DNA from: Alphaproteobacteria bacterium
GTDB taxonomy: Bacteria; Pseudomonadota; Alphaproteobacteria; JANQMY01
NCBI GenBank assembly: GCA_028289425.1
Contig: JANQPL010000003.1
Location: 248,001-312,000, forward strand
DNA length: 64,000 nt
Direction: 5' to 3'
Shown here in pieces: positions 42,761-51,343 of the stretch. The notes below the pieces were generated by a model. It made no database searches, was not told the origin of the DNA, and saw only the letters and a list, made by a program, of their open reading frames with translations. How positions within the stretch are numbered: the stretch's first letter is position 1; each line of letters starts with the position of its first letter. The position numbers and the translations under genes were made by a program.

Positions 42761-43546
42761 TTATGCGGGCACAAATCCGCTCGTCACCGACATGGTGTTG
42801 TCGACCACGATGCGCGTGCCATTGATGAATTTGGATTCGTCAGACGCCAGAAATACCACCGCATTGCCCACATCGTCCGGCTCGCCCAGCCGCGTTTCTC
42901 CGCTCGGCTGTGTTGCCGGAGGCTGGAAGCCCTGCTCCATGGCTTTCGCCACCTTGCCCGGCACGTCGGCAACCATCGGTGTTTGGATGCCCGCGGGGTG
43001 TATTGAGTTGCAGCGAATGTTGTATTTCATCTGCGCACAATGAACTGCTACGGCGCGGGTCAGGGCTTCAACCGCTCCTTTTGCCGCGCAATAGGCCGTA
43101 AACATCGCTTCGCCTTGAAGAGAGGCCAGCGACGCCATGTTGATGATCGAACCGCCGCCGCTTTCTTTCATTGCCTTCACGCCATGTTTGCAGCCGAAGA
43201 AGGTACCGTCGGCGCTGACCGCATTGACAAACCGCCATTCATCCGTCGTCTGAGACTCTATGCTGCCGACCTCGACAACGCCTGCATTGTTGACCAACAC
43301 GTCGAGCTTCCCGAAACGTGAAACGGCTTCGCCGACCACATCGGCCCATTCGTTTTCATTGCGCACGTCATGTTTCAGAAAGATGGCGTTGTCACCCAAG
43401 TCGCGGGCAACCGCGTCGCCGGCCGCTTGATCCACATCTGTCAGCACGACTTTCGCGCCTTCCCTGACAAACAGGCGCGCATCCGCCTCTCCCAATCCTT
43501 TTGCGGCGCCGGTGATGATCGCCACTTTGTTGTCGAGGCGTCCCAT
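42761..43546 (-). CDS. Short-chain dehydrogenase/reductase
   Basis: A 261-residue classical SDR: ITGAAKGLGEADARLF (8-23), NNAGVV near 85, the catalytic Ser in NMASLASLQGE, the Tyr in AYCAAKGAVE (Y-x-x-x-K intact), and a C-terminal FLASDESKFINGTRIVVDN. The start at 43546 has GGGAGA at a good distance; an upstream start would add 11 residues of non-family sequence. It probably forms an operon with the SnoaL-like gene. Function is a NAD(P)-dependent alcohol or hydroxysteroid-like dehydrogenase; substrate unknown. Confidence 0.92.
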   Translation of the reverse strand: MGRLDNKVAIITGAAKGLGEADARLFVREGAKVVLTDVDQAAGDAVARDLGDNAIFLKHDVRNENEWADVVGEAVSRFGKLDVLVNNAGVVEVGSIESQTTDEWRFVNAVSADGTFFGCKHGVKAMKESGGGSIINMASLASLQGEAMFTAYCAAKGAVEALTRAVAVHCAQMKYNIRCNSIHPAGIQTPMVADVPGKVAKAMEQGFQPPATQPSGETRLGEPDDVGNAVVFLASDESKFINGTRIVVDNTMSVTSGFVPA

Positions 43547-43726
43547 AATGTGATCTCCCTGTGATGGCTGTTTGGGCACGCATTATTGCGCTGCCCCAGT
43601 CGCAAATCAAAGGCCTTGCGGCAGGAATCGAACGGATTCATTCGACCGAACTGAATGCCCGCCGACGGAAGATCACCAATATGGATGCTTATGCAGAATT
43701 GCTCTGCGAACGGCCAATGTACTAAA

Positions 43727-44815
43727 TCATACGGCAGCGGCCGCAGGATGCGACCCCGCAAGTCTCGTTCTGGCCAATGTGTCGGCCACGTGATTGGTGG
43801 ACTGATGACGCCAATTGCTTTCTTCAAAGATCTGCTGCAACGACATGGGAATCATGCCAATCCGCTCTTCGACCATGTCCGATGACAGACCCAGATACTC
43901 CGCGGCCACCTGGATGATGCCTCCCGCATTAATGACATAGTCCGGCGCGTACAGAATGCCACGCAAGCGCATCAGTTCACCCACTTGGTCTGAAGACAAC
44001 TGATTATTTGCCGCGCCCGCGACGATCTTTGCGTTCAGCCGGCTCACATTTTCTTTCGTCAACACGCCACCCAGAGCACATGGTGCAACCACATCGACGG
44101 GCTCAAACAAGATGTCGGGAGCTCTTACCACACGAGCGTGAAACTTTTCGGCGGCAGCGCGTACCTTTGCCTCATCGATGTCGGCAACGACAAGCTCGGC
44201 TCCCGCTCTGTGCAATTCCTCGCACAAATGAAAGCCGACACTTCCCAACCCTTGAACGGCCACCCGCAAGCCCTTCATGTCGCTTCGAGACAGCGCAAAC
44301 TTGACCGCCGCGCCGATCCCCAGAAACACGCCATGGGCCGTTTTGGGTGATGGATCGCCTCCCGGCTGGCCTTCCTGTGCCGGCAATCCGGACACAAAAG
44401 ACGTTTCGGCAGAGACGGCAACCATGTCTTCAATACGTGTCCCTACATCCTCTGCGGTGACGTATTGACCCTTCAACGTTTCGACCGCGCGGCCGAATGC
44501 GCGGAAGAAAGACGTGCGATCAATGTCCCCACGCTCTGCCCACACCACGGCTTTGCCGCCGCCCAAGGGCAGACCCGCCATGGCGTTTTTGAAACTCATC
44601 GCTTTGGAGAGACGCAGTACATCCGACAATGCTTCCGCACGATTACCGTAGGTCCAAAAACGGCACCCACCGGCGCCGGGCCCAAGCGCCGTATCGTGGA
44701 CCGCAATAAATCCCTCGAGACCGGTTTCGACGTCCGAAATCGAATAGACCGCTTCGTGATGATCGAACCCGTCGCAAGCCACGAGTTCTTCCGTTGTCAG
44801 GCGCAATACTTTCAT
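43727..44815 (-). CDS. Leu/Val/Phe dehydrogenase family protein
   Basis: A 362-residue amino acid dehydrogenase of the Glu/Leu/Phe/Val group. The N-terminal substrate domain shows ALGPGAGGCRFW (phosphate- and glycine-rich loop), KNAMAGLPLGGGKAV with the catalytic Lys near residue 92, and TAEDVGTRIEDM. The NAD domain carries VQGLGSVGFHLCEEL near 188. Reversible oxidative deamination of branched-chain or aromatic amino acids to 2-oxo acids is expected. It could feed branched acyl-CoA into the atu/liu-like operon, though the genes are far apart. Confidence 0.92.
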   Translation of the reverse strand: MKVLRLTTEELVACDGFDHHEAVYSISDVETGLEGFIAVHDTALGPGAGGCRFWTYGNRAEALSDVLRLSKAMSFKNAMAGLPLGGGKAVVWAERGDIDRTSFFRAFGRAVETLKGQYVTAEDVGTRIEDMVAVSAETSFVSGLPAQEGQPGGDPSPKTAHGVFLGIGAAVKFALSRSDMKGLRVAVQGLGSVGFHLCEELHRAGAELVVADIDEAKVRAAAEKFHARVVRAPDILFEPVDVVAPCALGGVLTKENVSRLNAKIVAGAANNQLSSDQVGELMRLRGILYAPDYVINAGGIIQVAAEYLGLSSDMVEERIGMIPMSLQQIFEESNWRHQSTNHVADTLARTRLAGSHPAAAAV

Positions 44816-45022
44816 CGTCTCCTCGACGGGGCATTCTCTAACAGCATGAAGATGGTAGTTTCTCCGGCACGAAATTGGCTTGCGTTATGGCCCCGAAACA
44901 GTTTCACAAAATTCGGTTGATGATTTGTTTGCACAAGATTCGTGACACAGGCTGGAAAACCGCCAAAAATCGAGCAAAATTGGCGGGAATGGGAGACGAT
45001 CCAAGAAAAGGTGATGAACTCA

Positions 45023-45619
45023 ATGGACGCAATCGAGGCCATGGAAACCTGTATCGCCATGCGGTACCTGAAAGAAGATCCTCTGCCGCAGGACGTTCTG
45101 GAACGGCTGATCTATGCCGCCACCCGCGCTTCCAGCGCCGGTAACAGCCAAGGCTGGGAGTTTGTGGTGCTGACCGACGGCCCCATAAAAGAAAAAGTGG
45201 GCGCGCACGTCCGCGAGGCCATGGCGCCCGTCTTCGAGAACAAGCCGCAAGGGCTCGATGCCTCTCAGACCAAAATGTATGACGGCGCGCAATACCTTGC
45301 CGAAAACTTCGCCAAGGTGCCGGCATGGATCTTCGGCTGCGGACGAAAAGCCTACCCGCCGCAAGACCCTCAGGAAGTGTTCATGTATGCGTCTGTCTAC
45401 CCTGCCGCGCAAAACCTGATTGTCGCGGCCCGGTCAATGGGTATCGGCACGGCGTTCACCACATTTCACATGATGGCGGAACCTTTAATCCGTGAGCTGA
45501 TCGGTATTCCCGAAGACGTACAATTATGTGTTTCGATTGCCGCGGGCTATCCGGAACGCCAGTTCAAGAAAGTGAACCGGCGCCCCGTCAAAGACGTTAT
45601 GCACCTCAATCGATGGTGA
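45023..45619 (+). CDS. Nitroreductase family protein
   Basis: A 198-residue FMN-dependent oxidoreductase: METCIAMRYLKEDPLP at the N-terminus, AATRASSAGNSQGWEFVVLTD (about 34-54) for the flavin ring, and NLIVAARSMGIGTAFTT near 137. The ATG at 45023 has AAAGGTGA eight bases upstream; ATG at 45014 and a long upstream extension are less likely. It is separate in sequence from the nitroreductase at 11 kb. Likely a quinone, enone or nitro-compound reductase; the substrate cannot be told. Confidence 0.87.
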   Translation: MDAIEAMETCIAMRYLKEDPLPQDVLERLIYAATRASSAGNSQGWEFVVLTDGPIKEKVGAHVREAMAPVFENKPQGLDASQTKMYDGAQYLAENFAKVPAWIFGCGRKAYPPQDPQEVFMYASVYPAAQNLIVAARSMGIGTAFTTFHMMAEPLIRELIGIPEDVQLCVSIAAGYPERQFKKVNRRPVKDVMHLNRW

Positions 45620-45640
45620 CAACGGCCTATCCGCCGAATG

Positions 45641-46072
45641 TTACGACGCCATGGTTCCGGCGAGGAAATAGATCAAATAGGCCCCAAGGGCCACGCCCGA
45701 GAGCATTGTGCCGAAAGCGCCGAGGGCCCTCATGGTACGGAATATGGCGCCGCCATCCGCCAGGTGCGATCCCGAAAGAGACCCCATCCCGAGCGCATGA
45801 AAAATGCGCGCGCCGACAAATACGGCGCCGAACGCCATAACGATCTGTTGGGGCGTGCCCAACATTTCGGCTAGTGCGAGGGTCGCAATAAAGAGGGCTG
45901 CGTTTTCCGCCAGATTGCCATGGCGTCTAATTTTTCTTTCTAGATTCTGGTCATCGCCGAAGCCAACGCCGATGCTGGCGCGCGCCCGATGTATGCCGAC
46001 AGTGAACATAAGCAATCGTTGCAGGATGATGATCGTCGCCGCGACAACGGCCGTAATGATCGGAGCAGTCAC
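45641..46072 (-). CDS. MAPEG family membrane protein
   Basis: A 143-residue four-helix membrane protein of the MAPEG family (membrane-associated proteins in eicosanoid and glutathione metabolism). Typical features are the loop GIHRARASIGVGFGDDQNLERKIRRHGNLAENAALFIATL after helix 1 and ARIFHALGM near residue 100. The start is GTG at 46072, supported by AAGGAG six bases upstream; a TTG 51 bp earlier lacks such a site. Bacterial MAPEGs may be glutathione transferases or peroxidases. It diverges from a LysR regulator. Confidence 0.85.
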   Translation of the reverse strand: MTAPIITAVVAATIIILQRLLMFTVGIHRARASIGVGFGDDQNLERKIRRHGNLAENAALFIATLALAEMLGTPQQIVMAFGAVFVGARIFHALGMGSLSGSHLADGGAIFRTMRALGAFGTMLSGVALGAYLIYFLAGTMAS

Positions 46073-46352
46073 CTTGTTCTCCTTCAGATAGCCTTGCTGA
46101 ATGGATTCGACGAGGGCGAACAAAGCAGTAATCCGGACGAACGAGTTCGAAAGCTCCGGAACGCAACCAACCGTCCGTAGCTTGTCGTTCTGATCCGGTT
46201 TCTCCCATCTTTCTCCGCCATCGCAGCCATTCCGCGATTACCGCATGATTGCGTTGCAAAAATGCATATGTCTACGGTGGGTTGCGCGCCTTGATGTTGC
46301 GAAAATTAGCCACATTTGTTGTGATGTGTCGTTGGAAAATACGGAGGGGCGC

Positions 46353-47291
46353 GTGAGCAGCATTCGGGATCTGGACTGGGAAGACGTCAAAACATTCGCT
46401 GAAGTCGCAGGGGCACGGACGGTGCGCAGTGCTGCAAAGTCTCTGGGCGTTCATCATTCGACTGTGAGCCGACGAATCGAACGTCTCGAAGAGAATACCG
46501 GCGTCCGATTGTTCGACCGGCGGCCGGAAGGGTATGCCCTAACAGAAGCCGGTGAGGATCTGGTGGCGGTGGCACGCTCTTTTGCCGACGAACTTAATGA
46601 GGTGGAACGGCAAATCGCCGGGCGGGACAATGTGCTTACCGGAAAAATCAGTGCCACCATGTCGGAACCGATCGCGTCAATTGCCTTCGGACCTCGGCTG
46701 GTTGAGTTTACCGAGCGCTATCCCGGACTCGACTTGGAGATCATCGTTACTCATGACTTTCTGGATGTGGCACGCCGGGAAGCGGATGTGGCCATTCGGA
46801 TGGACAATAATCCGCCGCAGAGTTTGGTCGGCAAACGCGTTTTCCAATACCACTCGACCATTTACGCAACCCCCGCCTATTTGGACACGCATGATTTAAT
46901 CAACAATCCCGATGACGGCCGCTGGATCGGTTGGGACGACGCGGATGGTCTGTATCCCGGATGGACACAGGATACGGAGTTCGCTCGTGTACCCGCTTGG
47001 GGGGCATTCCTTGATCTAAGACTTCAGCTCTCCGCCGCGAAGGCCGGTCTTGGGCTTGCGATGTTGCCCTGTTTCATCGCGGATCGTGAGGAAAAATTGG
47101 TGCGCGCGACGGACCGAAAACCATTCCCGTCGCGCGACGTTTGGATTCTCACACACTCTGACCTGAGGCGCACGGCGCGCGTCCGCGCCTTCATGGAATT
47201 TGCCGAACAGGTCTTACGCTCGCACAAGAAAGAGTTTATCGGCGACCTCGAAGGGCTACATCAAAAGAAGCCCCACCGCGAACGTGTTTAG
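46353..47291 (+). CDS. LysR family transcriptional regulator
   Basis: A 312-residue LysR-type regulator with an N-terminal winged HTH (WEDVKTFAEVAGARTVRSAAKSLGVHHSTVSRRIERLEENTG, about residues 8-50) and a C-terminal periplasmic-binding-protein-like effector domain. The GTG at 46353 is preferred because GGAGG lies just upstream and the HTH begins at the usual distance; an ATG at 46245 would add 36 residues of foreign sequence. Its 3' end overlaps the convergent membrane-protein gene by 36 bp. The likely target is the divergent MAPEG gene or its own promoter. Confidence 0.9.
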   Translation: MSSIRDLDWEDVKTFAEVAGARTVRSAAKSLGVHHSTVSRRIERLEENTGVRLFDRRPEGYALTEAGEDLVAVARSFADELNEVERQIAGRDNVLTGKISATMSEPIASIAFGPRLVEFTERYPGLDLEIIVTHDFLDVARREADVAIRMDNNPPQSLVGKRVFQYHSTIYATPAYLDTHDLINNPDDGRWIGWDDADGLYPGWTQDTEFARVPAWGAFLDLRLQLSAAKAGLGLAMLPCFIADREEKLVRATDRKPFPSRDVWILTHSDLRRTARVRAFMEFAEQVLRSHKKEFIGDLEGLHQKKPHRERV

Positions 47292-47687
47292 AATAAACAG
47301 GATCGTTGCACCGAACACATTCGTGTCCACTTCGCGCACTTTGCCCCCGATGTTGAATTTGAATGGCTTGATACCGTTAACGTCCTTGAGCGCACCGTCA
47401 TACATCTTCATGCTGGAAATGGTCATGATGAACGTGGCCATCCAATTGTAGTTGAGGATTGCGGCCATCCAGAGGTGAAGTGGGCTTGGATAAACCCACA
47501 ACAATGCCAAAACGAAGACCGACACACCTGTTTGGGTCAGCACCTGCCACACCACATGAAAGCGCGCATGGGGCGGCCACAAGGGATTGGTGGCATGGGT
47601 TGCATTGAAGTCGGCGCGCATGGGGCCAACCCCCATGGCAATCGCCACAAGCGACAAAATGATCTTTGCGGTGAAGACGGGATCCAT
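47256..47687 (-). CDS. Small four-helix membrane protein (DUF6640-like)
   Basis: A 143-residue inner-membrane protein with about four hydrophobic helices. A polar signature sits between helices 1 and 2: ADFNATHATNPLWPPHARFHVVWQ (about 25-48), rich in His, Asn and Trp, which recalls DUF6640-type proteins. No function is known to me. Its last 12 codons overlap the 3' end of the LysR gene on the other strand. It follows the SDR at 47704-48483 by 16 bp, so it is probably the last gene of the FAD monooxygenase / SDR operon. Confidence 0.72.
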   Translation of the reverse strand: MDPVFTAKIILSLVAIAMGVGPMRADFNATHATNPLWPPHARFHVVWQVLTQTGVSVFVLALLWVYPSPLHLWMAAILNYNWMATFIMTISSMKMYDGALKDVNGIKPFKFNIGGKVREVDTNVFGATILFILNTFAVGLLLM

Positions 47688-47703
47688 CTAACTAATCCTT
47701 CCT

Positions 47704-48483
47704 TTAAATCAAGCCCGGATAGCTGCCGCCATCCAATTGCAAATTCTGTCCCGAAATGAATCCGGCCTGAGCGCTACACAAAAAAGCGCAAGCATCACCA
47801 AATTCCTTTGGGTCACCCATGCGCTTCGCGGCGATCGACTCCGCGATTTCCGCGCGCGCTTCCTCCATGGTGATTTTTTTGAATGCGACCGCCAGTTCGG
47901 CCATTTGCTTTTGGCGGTCCGTATCGAACCGCTCCGGCAATAGATTGTTAATGGTCACATTGTCTTTGGCCACATCTTGCGAAAGCCCCTTGCACATGGC
48001 GGTAAGCCCCGACCGGGCCGTGGTCGACAAACCCATGGGCGAGCGGGGCGACTTCACCATGGCGGACGTGATGTTGACGATGCGCCCGAATTTACGCTCT
48101 TGCATTCCCGGCAAAACCGCTTTGATTAGCAAGATGGGCGCCAAGAGATTGGACTGCAGAGCTTCGACCCAGTCCCGTTCACCCCACTGCGCAAACGCAC
48201 CGGGCGGCGGTCCGCCATTATTGTTCACCAGAATGTCCGGCGCCGGACACGCATCAAGGAGAGCCTGTCGGCCCTCTTCCGTATCAATATCAGCGACAAC
48301 AGGCGTGACGGCGACATTTGTCTGGGTGCGGATTTCGTCCGCTGTCGCCATCAACGTTTCTTCGTCACGGCCATTGATCGCGACCGCCACACCTTCGGAT
48401 GCAAGCGACAGTGCACAGGCTTTACCGAGGCCACGCGATGACGCGCAGACAATGGCGCTGCGGTCCTTGAGTCCTAGATCCAT
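47704..48483 (-). CDS. SDR family protein with altered catalytic tetrad
   Basis: A 259-residue Rossmann-fold protein with CASSRGLGKACALSL (13-27) and NNNGGPPPGAF near 88, similar to 3-oxoacyl-ACP reductase-like SDRs. The catalytic Ser region reads NITSAMVKSPRSPMGLSTTARSGLTAM: the Tyr-x-x-x-Lys pair is replaced by Ser and Arg (S-TTA-R). Such atypical SDRs occur as a subfamily and may use another residue or act as non-redox proteins. The 5' end abuts the FAD monooxygenase gene (stop at 48484, start at 48483), so the two are cotranslated. Confidence 0.87.
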   Translation of the reverse strand: MDLGLKDRSAIVCASSRGLGKACALSLASEGVAVAINGRDEETLMATADEIRTQTNVAVTPVVADIDTEEGRQALLDACPAPDILVNNNGGPPPGAFAQWGERDWVEALQSNLLAPILLIKAVLPGMQERKFGRIVNITSAMVKSPRSPMGLSTTARSGLTAMCKGLSQDVAKDNVTINNLLPERFDTDRQKQMAELAVAFKKITMEEARAEIAESIAAKRMGDPKEFGDACAFLCSAQAGFISGQNLQLDGGSYPGLI

Positions 48484-50130
48484 CTAACCCTCCCGTCCGA
48501 GAATTTTGTTGAGATCGTTTTTGACTGTGTCGCCGCGCAGGGCGCCCGCGTTAGCGTAGCGCGCAGCGATATGACCATCGGGTCGGATCAGCAAAGCACC
48601 CGTTCCACTAACACCTGCCCGTTCCTCCCAACCTGCCGGCCCCTCTACGATATGGAGGTCGTCGAACTCACATTGCGGCGGCTGACTGGATGAGGCGCAA
48701 ATCAGTGTGAAACGATCATGGGCGAGGCGCGACAGTATCGATTGCTTTTCCCCATCGACCATTATCCATTCGTGCGGCAGTAAGGCACCCACATCGTAGG
48801 ACGGGGTGTATTGGCTGATATCGTCATCCGCAGGCGGCTCAATGGCAGCCGATCCCTTCAATGCTTCCGAGTGATAGCGATACCCAAGCTGGAGCTGGAT
48901 GCTGTCGAAATGCGGCTTTTGCGCATTGATGGCTGCTTGAAGGGCCTCGTTTTCCTGTGGTCTTTCACAGGCCTTCAAAAAATGTTCGGACAGCTTCGCC
49001 GGATCGTCCCCATACAGCGCAGAAAAAACCTCAACAATTTTGGCCGCATTGGTCATGCTCTGCGTGCTGTTGTTGACAGCAACGGGTCTGCGCTCCACTT
49101 CATAAGTGTCGAGCAAAGATTCCAATGCCTGCCCCTTCAATACATGCGCAATTTTCCAGCAGACGTTTTGTGCATCACCGACGCCTGTGTTGAGACCCAG
49201 ACCACCCGTCGGCGGGAACCGGTGGGCGGCGTCGCCAATCAGAAACACGCGCCCGCTGCGATAGTGCTCCGCTATTTGGGCGCTCATCGTCCAGGGGCTA
49301 ATGTTACGCACCGAAAAATCGACCGTGTCGGAGCCAATCGCGTTGATCACTTCGCGACGGCAACGTTCTTCATCAAAGGCATCCGCCGATTCAACCGCCG
49401 GGTCGTAGGATTTCATGAAGACCCACGACTTGGTGTCGTCGTAAATGATGAAAGCTCCACCGGCGTCCGGATGAAAGTTGAAGTAGAGAACGCCGGGACG
49501 GTGATCGATAAACGCACCGAGGTCACCTTCGCAGTGAATCATCACATAGTTCTGCAGCGCCTCGGGTCCTTCCATCTTAATGCCTAGGCGATCGCGTGTG
49601 CGCGAGCCCGCACCGTCTGCAGCCAGAACATAGTTTGCTGCGATCTCGATGGGCGCATCTACGCCGCGCAGCAGGACATGCGCGGTGACACCATCAGCCG
49701 TCTCCTCGAGGCGGTTGGCCTCTGCCCCCCGAAGGATGCAGACATTGTCTTTCTTCTGGAGCTCGCTGGCGACCAACTGCTCGAACCGAGGCTGCGAAAT
49801 ATTGATGAGCGGAAAGGGGGTGATGGCCAGCGTCTCGTCGGTTTGACGCTCATATGTAAGGGCACCGAACTCGACACTGGCGAGTTTTGACACAAACCGC
49901 ACCCAACCCGCTTTCTCAGGCGGCGTGCCGTGCGACCGGATGAGATCGCCGGAAACGCCCGCTTGATCGCAGATTTCGATCGTTCGGCAATTGACTGCAT
50001 GCGCTTTTGGCGCGGTCATTCTTTCAAGCCGCCGCTCGACGATGATCGAAGAGATGCCTTGATTTGAAAGGAGCAGCGCGGCCATAAGGCCCACGGGTCC
50101 GGCACCGATAATCAGCACTTGTGTTTTCAT
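48484..50130 (-). CDS. FAD-dependent monooxygenase (PheA/TfdB-like aromatic hydroxylase)
   Basis: A 548-residue class A flavoprotein hydroxylase. The FAD-binding Rossmann motif is IIGAGPVGLMAALLL (5-20), the DG motif is LAADGAGSRTRDRLG near 170, and GDAAHRFPPTGGLGLNTGVGDAQNVCWKIA near 290 is the second FAD signature. The C-terminal 150 residues form the thioredoxin-like domain of this group (ALLIRPDGHIAARYAN). It hydroxylates an aromatic or polycyclic substrate with NAD(P)H and O2. It diverges from a TetR regulator across a large palindrome, and its downstream genes are an atypical SDR and a small membrane protein. Confidence 0.92.
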   Translation of the reverse strand: MKTQVLIIGAGPVGLMAALLLSNQGISSIIVERRLERMTAPKAHAVNCRTIEICDQAGVSGDLIRSHGTPPEKAGWVRFVSKLASVEFGALTYERQTDETLAITPFPLINISQPRFEQLVASELQKKDNVCILRGAEANRLEETADGVTAHVLLRGVDAPIEIAANYVLAADGAGSRTRDRLGIKMEGPEALQNYVMIHCEGDLGAFIDHRPGVLYFNFHPDAGGAFIIYDDTKSWVFMKSYDPAVESADAFDEERCRREVINAIGSDTVDFSVRNISPWTMSAQIAEHYRSGRVFLIGDAAHRFPPTGGLGLNTGVGDAQNVCWKIAHVLKGQALESLLDTYEVERRPVAVNNSTQSMTNAAKIVEVFSALYGDDPAKLSEHFLKACERPQENEALQAAINAQKPHFDSIQLQLGYRYHSEALKGSAAIEPPADDDISQYTPSYDVGALLPHEWIMVDGEKQSILSRLAHDRFTLICASSSQPPQCEFDDLHIVEGPAGWEERAGVSGTGALLIRPDGHIAARYANAGALRGDTVKNDLNKILGREG

Positions 50131-50133
50131 GAC

Positions 50134-50175
50134 GCATCCTCCATAATTGAGAGTACTCTCATTTTTGAAGGATGC
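50134..50175. promoter_or_regulatory. Large nested palindromic operator between FAD monooxygenase and TetR regulator
   Basis: Two dyads share one centre at 50154.5: a perfect 14-base core TGAGAGTACTCTCA (50148-50161) and outer arms GCATCCT (50134-50140) and AGGATGC (50169-50175). Counted over the whole 42 bases, 18 of 21 position pairs match. The site ends 37 bp before the TetR start and begins 3 bp beyond the monooxygenase start, which suits repression of both genes. Confidence 0.7.
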
Positions 50176-50212
50176 AAGTATTTTCTTGAATTTTTTTTGA
50201 GCCGCGTTCAGA

Positions 50213-50875
50213 ATGTCACTCCGGTCGAGACTAAATTCAAGAAAGGGCCGCGCCTTGCGCCACTATTTTCAGGACAAGTCGGTCAATCTCAGCAAGCGGG
50301 AACGAACACGCTCGCTCCTCATCGACGGGGCCATTAGCGCCATTGCCGAACATGGGCTTGAGGGGGCATCCATCAAAGAAATCACCACCATTGCCGGCCT
50401 TTCGAACGGCACGTTCTACAATCACTTCGAAGATCGAGAGGAAGTCTTTCGGCTGGCGACGATGTCCATTGCACAAGAGCTCGCCGACGATATTGCTGAG
50501 ATGGTGGCCGATGTGGATGACGGCATTGCGCGCATCGTCATTTCCACGAACACTTTCATCGAACGCGCGGTATCCGCCTCGGATTGGGGCGCCATGATCG
50601 TCGATGCGGTCCACTATTTGGGTGATGTGCGCCAGGATGTGGCAACACATTTGCGTGCCGACATTGCCCTTGCCATGAAACGGGGCGACATTTCGGAAAT
50701 GCCGGATCGATTTCAAATCCACCAGATTGTCGCGCTCATAGCGCTCGCCATCGAGGCGCAGCTTGATGGTGGCAAGAGCAAATCGATCAATTTCCGGACC
50801 TGCGAAGCCGTGCTGCGCCTTCTTGGACTATCACCGACGAAGGCCCAAAGGGCCGTCGCCGCACACCTTACCTAG
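50213..50875 (+). CDS. TetR/AcrR family transcriptional regulator
   Basis: A 220-residue TetR regulator. After a basic N-terminal arm, the HTH domain lies at about 32-80 (LLIDGAISAIAEHGLEGASIKEI, then GLSNGTFYNHFEDREEVF), followed by helices for ligand binding. It diverges from the FAD monooxygenase operon, and the 42-bp palindrome lies between them, so it likely represses that operon and itself until an aromatic ligand appears. Confidence 0.9.
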   Translation: MSLRSRLNSRKGRALRHYFQDKSVNLSKRERTRSLLIDGAISAIAEHGLEGASIKEITTIAGLSNGTFYNHFEDREEVFRLATMSIAQELADDIAEMVADVDDGIARIVISTNTFIERAVSASDWGAMIVDAVHYLGDVRQDVATHLRADIALAMKRGDISEMPDRFQIHQIVALIALAIEAQLDGGKSKSINFRTCEAVLRLLGLSPTKAQRAVAAHLT

Positions 50876-50931
50876 AGCAACGTGCGCTCAAACCGACCCA
50901 CACAGGGTTGGTTTGAGCGCACAAAGTTGCT
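50876..50931. repeat. Long bulged hairpin, palindromic repeat (terminator side of TetR gene)
   Basis: An 18-bp stem (50882-50899 with 50905-50922, one G-U pair, 5-base loop) is extended by AGCAAC / GTTGCT (50876-50881 and 50926-50931) beyond an AAA bulge. It starts at the TetR stop and may act as terminator, though its shape is shared with the next repeat. Confidence 0.65.
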
Positions 50932-50946
50932 GTATTTTGTAGATGT

Positions 50947-51009
50947 AGATCATCTTTATGCGATCAACTGGATCGTCGAAGGTGAGTCCAGTTGATCGCA
51001 TGATGATCT
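50947..51009. repeat. Second bulged hairpin, same design in opposite orientation
   Basis: ATGCGATCAACTGGA (50958-50972) pairs perfectly with 50987-51001, and AGATCATC (50947-50954) pairs with GATGATCT (51002-51009) beyond a TTT bulge. Read on the reverse strand, it has the same stem / AAA bulge / outer-stem layout as the hairpin at 50876-50931. It covers the 3' end of the leftward 111-aa gene. Confidence 0.65.
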
Positions 51010-51343
51010 AGACACCATTGGCTAAAAACCGGAAGGAACCGTCTGGTTCGGCCAAGCAAATACGGTCTCTCGTTCGTCCGTTTAGTTTGACCTTAATTGG
51101 CACCGCAACGCCGCCTAGGCTCGATTTATACCTGGCCTGCCTTCTTTCGTTGAGCGCGACTTCATCCCTTTCCACCCGATAGTGTTCGGCAGCAGCGGAA
51201 AGGCAGGTTGCTGGCGCCAGTGCCATAAGGTCGGCGCGGCTCATGTCATCCGCGTACGCCATTGAGGAAGTTGCCAGCCCCGCAGCCATGGCAAACAGAT
51301 ATGTGGATATCCCACGTTTCGTCCTATTACAGATGATCGGCAT
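51008..51343 (-). CDS. Small exported protein, unrecognised
   Basis: A 111-residue protein with a signal peptide (TKRGISTYLFAMAAGLATSSMAYA, cut near residue 28), leaving a mature 83-residue protein with two Cys (PATCLSAAAEHY; RDRICLAEPDG) that could form one disulfide. It ends SFRFLANGV. AAGGGAGA seven bases upstream supports the ATG at 51343; the reading frame stays open further upstream, but that part looks non-coding. No family recognised. It diverges from the asparagine-synthetase-like / beta-hydroxylase pair, so a substrate or partner relation is possible but unproven. Confidence 0.65.
   Translation of the reverse strand: MPIICNRTKRGISTYLFAMAAGLATSSMAYADDMSRADLMALAPATCLSAAAEHYRVERDEVALNERRQARYKSSLGGVAVPIKVKLNGRTRDRICLAEPDGSFRFLANGV

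Noticed and set aside
48484-50130. Antisense forward frame at 48811-49587 as a gene
   Set aside because: It lies fully inside the FAD monooxygenase gene and shows no family motif.
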